Both the position numbers and the translations under genes were made by a program. Shown piece after piece: positions 54,804 to 62,800 of a DNA stretch of 64,000 nt (its first letter is position 1; every line of letters begins with the position of its first letter). The stretch covers positions 2,739,407 to 2,803,406 of the forward strand of contig OY757904.1 in NCBI GenBank assembly GCA_963585895.1, in the 5' to 3' direction. Origin of the DNA: Sepioteuthis lessoniana. Taxonomy: Eukaryota; Mollusca; Cephalopoda; Myopsida; Loliginidae. Below the pieces are notes generated by a model, which made no database searches, was not told where the DNA came from, and worked only from the letters and a program-made list of their open reading frames with translations.

Positions 54804-57800
54804 TATACAAAGTTTGGGTATAAAGGAAAATGGCCCCAAAGTTACTTATCTTATTTTTCGACGGGGTTCCACTGGAGAATCTTTCTTCTTTCACGGGCTA
54901 CTAGACTTTGTTCTGTTTTTAATACTGGCTTGAAGAACTCGGGTCCCTCATGTCTCAGTATTCTTTTGTCTTCAACCCGGAGTAGAATGGCTATGGTTCG
55001 TCTGCCCGCTACGGACCCTGCTCAAAAACTAATCTTTCTTACTATCTATTTCCGCTGACGGGGGGGGGGAGCCCCACTTCCGTTTTGGGGTCCCAGCCAA
55101 TCATTTGGCTTCTCTCTCCCTCCCCTTCCGATGTCCGGCGACCTGAGGTTACTAAGTACCAAAACCTGTTTATACCCCTCTGTGACCTACATTCTTCCTT
55201 AACGGTCACTTTTTTTGACGGCTAGATACTGTTAATTCAAACACGGGGAGTAGTAATTTTATCTCCCTCCTCCCAGTTGGATATCGCGTGACAGTATAAA
55301 TATAGGAAAGTATTTCGTCTCATTTCGACTTTGAATACGTAAATAACATTTTTAAGTTATCTTGAATCTATTTGCTTATAATAATATGTCATTTTATTCT
55401 CTTCTTTTGTAGGAATTTGGCGATAAAGATATTGTGGAAAGCAGTGCTGATATTGGAGGAGTCAAGATCTCTTGGAGGGTAAATTCGATTTATTTGTTGC
55501 TCTTAATAATTTAGCGAAAAACAAATTCCAAATTTTAAACTTTTTTGCCGGGATATCTCTAAACTGACCAGGAGGCAACTAGTGTATTTGACTAACACGC
55601 TAACCATAAAAAAACAAAACAAAACACCCCCCAAAACAAAACAAAAACAAAACAGAAAAAAGGAGGTTTCCTTCTAAAAAGATAAATTTCCCTCAATTTA
55701 TCACAAACGAATATATTTAATTAGACTATTATCTGTTTTTCTCGTTGGTTTGTTGGGGAGGTAAAAGGACAGTTAACTATAAATTCTATCATTATGGGTG
55801 TATATGCAAGAAAAGCTAATATTTGCATGAATTGTAATCTACAGCATTACACAATTTTTTTACAACCCAATCGGCTGATGGTGAATATGCTGACCGCATC
55901 TCTGCAGAGGACTAAGATTCCATTCTCCAATGAGTGTCGAAGATATGACACAAATGGTGAGGTTCAAGTTCTGGAGCTCAGTGTAATATGGAGTACTCCC
56001 CTTCATTACTATTACTCCCAGGTCCATTCTAACCCAGAATGGTAGTATCTGTCAGGGCCCCATGGATCAAACTATGTGCAAACAAACGACTGATGTTAAA
56101 TTGAATTGTTAGGGTTACATAGCAATACTTTGAACCATTTAACTGTGTGCAAACAAATGATTAATACTAAATAGAACTATTAGTGTTTGATAGCAATACC
56201 TGAAACTATCTAATTGTGTGCAAACAAATGAGCTCTGGCTTTGTTAAAATGTTATCTACAAACTATTTCCAAATCATATATATATATATATAAACAAGAT
56301 TTCGCATTAAATAACCTACAAGGTTATTGAACCAACCAATCATCCAACCAATTTTTTTACTAGCATAGGACATTTCCTAAATCTGATTTTACAGCCAAAA
56401 AATGCTTCACAAGAAATCTGATACCCGCCATCGCCCACCGAAAAAAAAAAAAAGAAAAAAAAAAAGAAAAAAGTGTAATACTGCTATAGGGTCCGCTCCG
56501 TGTTTGAAATTTCCCGCCGGTACAAGTGGTCGGATTTCGAGCGCAGTTATAAATGGGGATGAATGTTGAAGAAGATTTCTCAAAGCAAATCAGGCATTCT
56601 CTCCATTTGATAAAATGATATCACATAATCTTTAATTTCTATTTCATTCCTTTCGTGTCATTTATAATAAAAAAAAAGCTGAAGTCATGGAAGTCGATAA
56701 ACTGGTTGAAGTGATTTTCGATTTGATCCGAATATATGTACATCTACGTATTTAAAGCTCGGAAAAAGTGGTTGTAAGTCAAGCACACGGTGGTTAATGA
56801 AGAGGAAAAAGGACCTCAATGCTGAACAGTATCAGTTTTTTCAGAGTACTTTGCTATCCCTTCGTAGGACAGGTTCCTTTTTATTATGGGGTTTAATGTA
56901 TTTTTGGTGGTATTTGTAGTTGGTTGTTATTATCTATATCTGACTCCATTTTGGTTCCTTTTTAACCCCATCTTAATTTCCTGTCTGTCAAGGAATAAGG
57001 AAGGATGGCTGAGCGAGGAAATATCTTTTGATTTTAACTTTATTACATTTGGATATGCGCAAGGCTACTCTGTAGAGAGGAAATTTCTTCCTGTACAGGC
57101 GTGTTAAGAAGTCCAAATTCAGTGTGGTCATATCCTGTGGTGTTTTCATGTTTGTTTCTGAGTGTTGGCTCGCTAGCAGCAGACTCAACACGCATGCAAC
57201 ACGCATGGCAAATCAGGTGCGTTACCTGATAGCGGCCTAGTGGAAGAAGGTCCTTTCGTCTTAAGGGTTCAGTTCAAGTGAGAGCGAATCTCTTTCTTTT
57301 TCCCGCGTATGCATCGCTCTACTTCCTGTCAAAAGCTTCTGGGAGTTTCTGCATTTCTTAAATTTGTTTTTATCTTATTTTATTCATTTTCTTTTTTTCT
57401 ATTCACTACTCTATTACATCTGTTGGCCAAAATATTTATAAATTTTGATGCACCGGTTTGAAATTTTGACATTTGGACTGATTTTGTAGTGGTGGTCGGA
57501 TCAAGATGCCAGAAATAGTTATGGGTTACTCAATTCCAAATAGTCAAGGGGATATTTTAGAAGTGAAGATTTAGTTTTTGGAAGTTTGAAGAGGGAAAAA
57601 GTTTGTCGAATTATAAAAGTGACATCTCTTATTATAGGAAAACTATTTGCACAAGATGAAGGAAAAAAGATCATTTTTTCCCATGAACAAATCACATCAT
57701 TACAAAATGTGCAAGCCGCTAGTTATCAGCTAAATTATAGGATGATGAATACTGGTGCTTGTTTTTCACTTTGTCGATTTGTGTCAGATATTTTCGTACT

Positions 57801-58275
57801 TTTCTGTGAACTTTGCTTAAAAAAAATCTTCATAGACTTATCATCTTATAAGATTTAAGTTTGGTCCAAGTTTATGTAAGAATTACCAAAATGTTCCTCT
57901 CGGCACTTTCCACAATCAATGGTCATTTTCAAGAGTAGAATGTTGCTTGTGGCTTCGGCAGTGCAATGACTTAGAATTCATGGAGCATAATAAAAACAAA
58001 ATCGTTATTTACTCATCTTTGCATCGAGATTCTCTAAAAACAAGCCATAAAAATAATTAAAAAATTCCAAAAATGTTTTGAAGAGGTGAAACGGATCTTT
58101 AAAGGAATAAATCAAAGAAAGAAAACGAGGAGAAAAATCCATTCTCGCTGCTATAACGCAAAACAGGTAATTTATTTTATTTCAATCTAATATGTATAAT
58201 ACTCTGTTTCGCTAAAAGGCCATAAACAAGGTCCTTTGCCACAGCATGATAGGCCATCCTACACATACACACACA

Positions 58276-58309
<34 letters not shown>

Positions 58310-59412
58310 ATAGATATGTATAATAACTAAAAATGGAATTATTTTACAGTTTTTTTTGACTTCAACATTTGTTATTTCATGTACACGTGACGATCTAAAT
58401 TTACAAACTTTATCGTAACAAAATGCGAGAGGAAAGTGACAAAATATTCCAAATCTCTTCACACTTTGAATAGAAAGCATCTCAGACATTAAGAATTAAA
58501 ACTTTACTGGATTTTAAAGAAAAAAATAATATTGAAATTCTACTCTTGAAAATTATCCTTGATGGTAAAAAATGCCAGGAGGAAATTTTTGATAATTCTT
58601 ATATAAAATCAAACCAAATTTATGCAATTTTATTAGACAACAATATATATAAAAGTTGGGGACCGTTGTCAAGGGCCACCCGAAGGCTCACTTTTCATTA
58701 GCTACTACACCGAGGGGAGGGCGCAACCCCTTTCACTGGATTGATCCACTTTAACTATGATATTTACCTTATGATGCTGAGTGTTAAGCAAAATAGCATC
58801 AAATATCATTTTTGAGTCTTTGGTATGACTCAGTCGGGGATTAGAACCCCGGTCGCCCAGGCCATTGGTGAACACTTTACCAGATAGGCCATATATAAAT
58901 ATTATTAAACATTGTTAAAAACAACGATATCTATGGTTTTTAACAAGACATGCTAAAGTGAAAAATTACTGTCAAAATATAACTTTAAATATAATTTCAA
59001 TGAAGATATATATTTACATGTATACTTAACATATAAGTTAAGTTTTTTTAAAGTAGAATTTTTCGATTTTGAATTTTATTCTATCATATTGCATCGACAG
59101 ACACCTAGAAATAAAATAATAGAAGAAAAAAACATTTGGAAAAATGTATATGTTTGTAAATATAAAAATCATTCACTCAAAAATTATTCAAAGAGAAGAT
59201 AAAAACTTTTAGAAAAAATTGTGATACGCTCAGTTGCCTAATCGATTAAAACATTTAATCGAAATGTTATTGTTTATGAATTATTAACTTTTATGAAATG
59301 TACAGATGCTGTCATTTAATTTCACATAATAACACAACCGATTCATGAATACTAACGATTATAAAATCGAAGAAAAGAATAAAACTCAGTTCTTTTTCTC
59401 TTTCTCTTTCTT

Positions 59413-59472
<60 letters not shown>

Positions 59473-59780
59473 AGCTGATATACGTGTTTTTTTTTGTAAT
59501 CAATCGTTTGAATCTTCATCCATCTAGGGTCATCGTCTACTTTGTTGAAATACAAAATAGACTTATTGGTGATTAACGGGTAACAGATGTGACAGGTAAC
59601 AGATTTGAATATATGACTTTGTCGATAATTGGCAATATAACAATTGTTACTGTTTACAGTTTGATGCAGTCAGTCACATGGACAGTTGTCTCTATCACGT
59701 GATAGAACGGCTTGGCATTCTCTATTAGACTGATCTACAACTTAAACATTATAGAAGAATCAACTCGACAATCATTGATT

Positions 59781-59861
<81 letters not shown>

Positions 59862-62800
59862 CATGGGCGTGTTATTTCCCATCATATGTACAAAAATGAT
59901 TGCTTTATTAAGACCCATGGAAACTTTAAAACAAAGGGCCATTCTTTTATATGACTGAATGATTGTCTTTAACGTCTTATCAACCAGCCTTGGGTTATTT
60001 TATGCCGAGAGGTTAGAGAATAGCGTTCGTTGTACAATATAATAACATATTTGTGTTGTATAGTCATTTAATAACCATGACCATGATTAACTATACAAAC
60101 ACACAATACATATACATATATACATAGTACATATTGACGCAATGAATAATAAAGACGAGTGAAGGACTTCTTTAGAAAAATATGTACCTCTCACTTTATT
60201 GTAAGTTTTGCGTGTGAGAGGGAGTTTGAGACTGAACAAAGACTGCTATATATTGACCCCCACTCTTATGGCCATCAACGTTGTGTCTTTCTCGTTCTCC
60301 TGATGCTCAACCTGAGGCCTGGGGGCCCACTCCGCTGACTTTCTCTACTGCATCTTATCACCAACTGGTCTGGTCCCCAAACTCCATCGGGGGTCCCGAG
60401 GGCCCCTTCTGCTGGGTGGTGGCTTTCCCTACCACATCTTGTCTCCAACTCTCTCTTTTCCAACTCTCTGACTTCCTGTCTTCACCGAGTTATATAATAG
60501 TTCAATCGCCCACTCAATCGCCCACTCAATCTTTGGAATGGCATGTTTGATCGTCATCAAGCGGAAATAACTGTCATGCAGTTCAGAGGTCACTCTCTTC
60601 CGGTGCATCAGTCTATGGGTGTATCATGGGCTTCTACCTTGTCCCATTTCGTCACCCAAATCCGCCTACGTGATTTCTTTCGATTACTGGCCATTGGAAT
60701 GTGTCACTTCCTTCCGGTGCATCACTTTGGAATGACATGTTTGGCCGGGTCGAAGGTCAATATACAACATTTGTAGTTGTTTCTTAATAGTTATTTTTGC
60801 AAAAAGTTTTATGATATTAACTATTTCAGTTTTATGTAAATAGTTTGCTCTCAGTAGAACGGTTTTAGGTATTCCCGTCTAATACAAATAATTATAGTTT
60901 CAAGTAATTATTTCTATTTAATAACAGTCATTTCTTTACACAGTTATATGGTTTAATATAACTAATGAAAATCCTTAGTAAACTATTAGAGCTTCTAGTA
61001 ACTATTTTTAATATAAGTAATTTACAGTTATATTGCATCAAGCGTTCCTATGGAATACGAATAATCTTCAAACAAACCTATTTCACCTATACAAGCGGCC
61101 ATATCAGGTGTTACCATTTCGGTTCCAAGTGAACTTCAGAGTAATAAAAGAGTACTTTATAACTCCTAGATCTACAGAACTAGAGCTTCACCATCCGATG
61201 AAGTTTATGGTAATACGCAGGACACCTTTCCTTTTTTTGGAGAGGTCTTACCCTTCTGCCAAGAATACAGTTCCCGTATTCTAAGTTCCACTGACAGGGT
61301 TTTTTTTAAAGATTTTCAATGCTTTCCTAACATATTTTGCATACAAAATTTAAAACACAATTTTCCGAAATGTTTGTCTCAACTATTGTTTTTTAAAGGA
61401 TTGTTTTAATACATCTGTTTTATTTTTGTAGGCTCTGAAGAAAATGCAAAGGGAATTCAACTTAACACCATTGGTGTTACCAGGACTAAACTATACAAGT
61501 GACCAACTTTTCTTCATGAGTTTTGCCTGGGTAAGAACATTGATTTTTATATAATTGTTTGGCAGCTTTAGAGGTCGAGACAATGAAATATTTCTCCCAA
61601 GTTAAATTTTTCTTGAAAGGGTTAAAAACTGAAGACTTTTCATTTCAGATTTTTAATCGTTGACATTAGAAAAAAGAACAAATAAAATAATTTTAATAAT
61701 ATTCAGTTTAAATGAAAAGAGGAAAACCTAGAACATTTATTTCATTCATTAACATTAAACAGAAAACAATATGAATGTTGTATAATATGAATAGATGAGG
61801 AGATATTTTCCAGTTGTATTTCCTTTGTAAATAAAAAGATATTTCTTTCTATAGATTGATACAGACCTTGTTGTTGTTGTTGTTGTTGTTAAGTTAGTAG
61901 ATAATTACTAAAGTAGTGAGTACAATGTTGACTTGGTACTTTACATCTTTATTCTTGTACAAGACTAAACCAAATTTAGTAAATATCAATATGTAGTCGA
62001 GAGCGACCATAAGGCTCCCTTTTCAATAGCTACTACACCGAGGTGTAGGGGAGGGTACTACTCCTTTCCCTTGATTGCTCCACTTTACCCTTGATACATA
62101 CCTTATATTGCTGAGTGTTAAGCAAGGAGGTATCAAGTACCATTTTAAAGTCTTTGGTATGACTCGAACTGGGATTGAACCCAGGTCTCCCGGGCCATTG
62201 GTGAACACTCTACCCTCTAGGCCAGTTATCAGCCTTATTGAATCTATTTTCTGTTTATTTTTTTTGATAGACTTGCGATCCATAAATTGTCTACTCAAAT
62301 AAACATAATTTTATAGAATTTGTTTATCTAGTTGTTAGTCACTGAATGTCCTTTTTGTCTGTCATAGCACAACTCAAGGACGGTTGGGTTATTGCCCTCA
62401 AATTTTCTGTGATTACAAATGGTACCTCAGAATGGTATCTCAAACTGAATATATTTTAGCATATTAGATTTTGAAAATACCAATACTTTTACAGTTTTTA
62501 GTGATGAGTTTGATTTACGAAACTAAACTGAACTCTTATTTTGTACTCTTCAGTTTAGTTAAACTAAGTCTTTTATATTTTTACTTAGCCGAATAGAGTA
62601 GACATTGAGTCAGAAATCGAAGTTAAGGCATTTTTCATGATTTTTCCAATGACTTTTTCTTTTATTCGAATTTGTCAATGATTCATCTTTCCATTTTAAA
62701 TGGGATTTTTGTACAACGAATCAAAGTTTTGCAGTAAAAGCTGTATTTAACTAGTTTACATGTTACAATGCTAATATAAATCAACTTATTATTCATGACA

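Larger units (their letters stand above)
55479..61431. other. Intron 18 (about 6.0 kb)
   Basis: Contains family C repeats (55845-56345, 60785-61295), a dispersed repeat (56917-57415), (CA)n near 58260-58310, a SINE (58660-58895), (CT)n 59417-59471, (CA)n 59785-59859 and a GC-rich block (about 60280-60500). No host exon seen. Confidence 0.75.
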
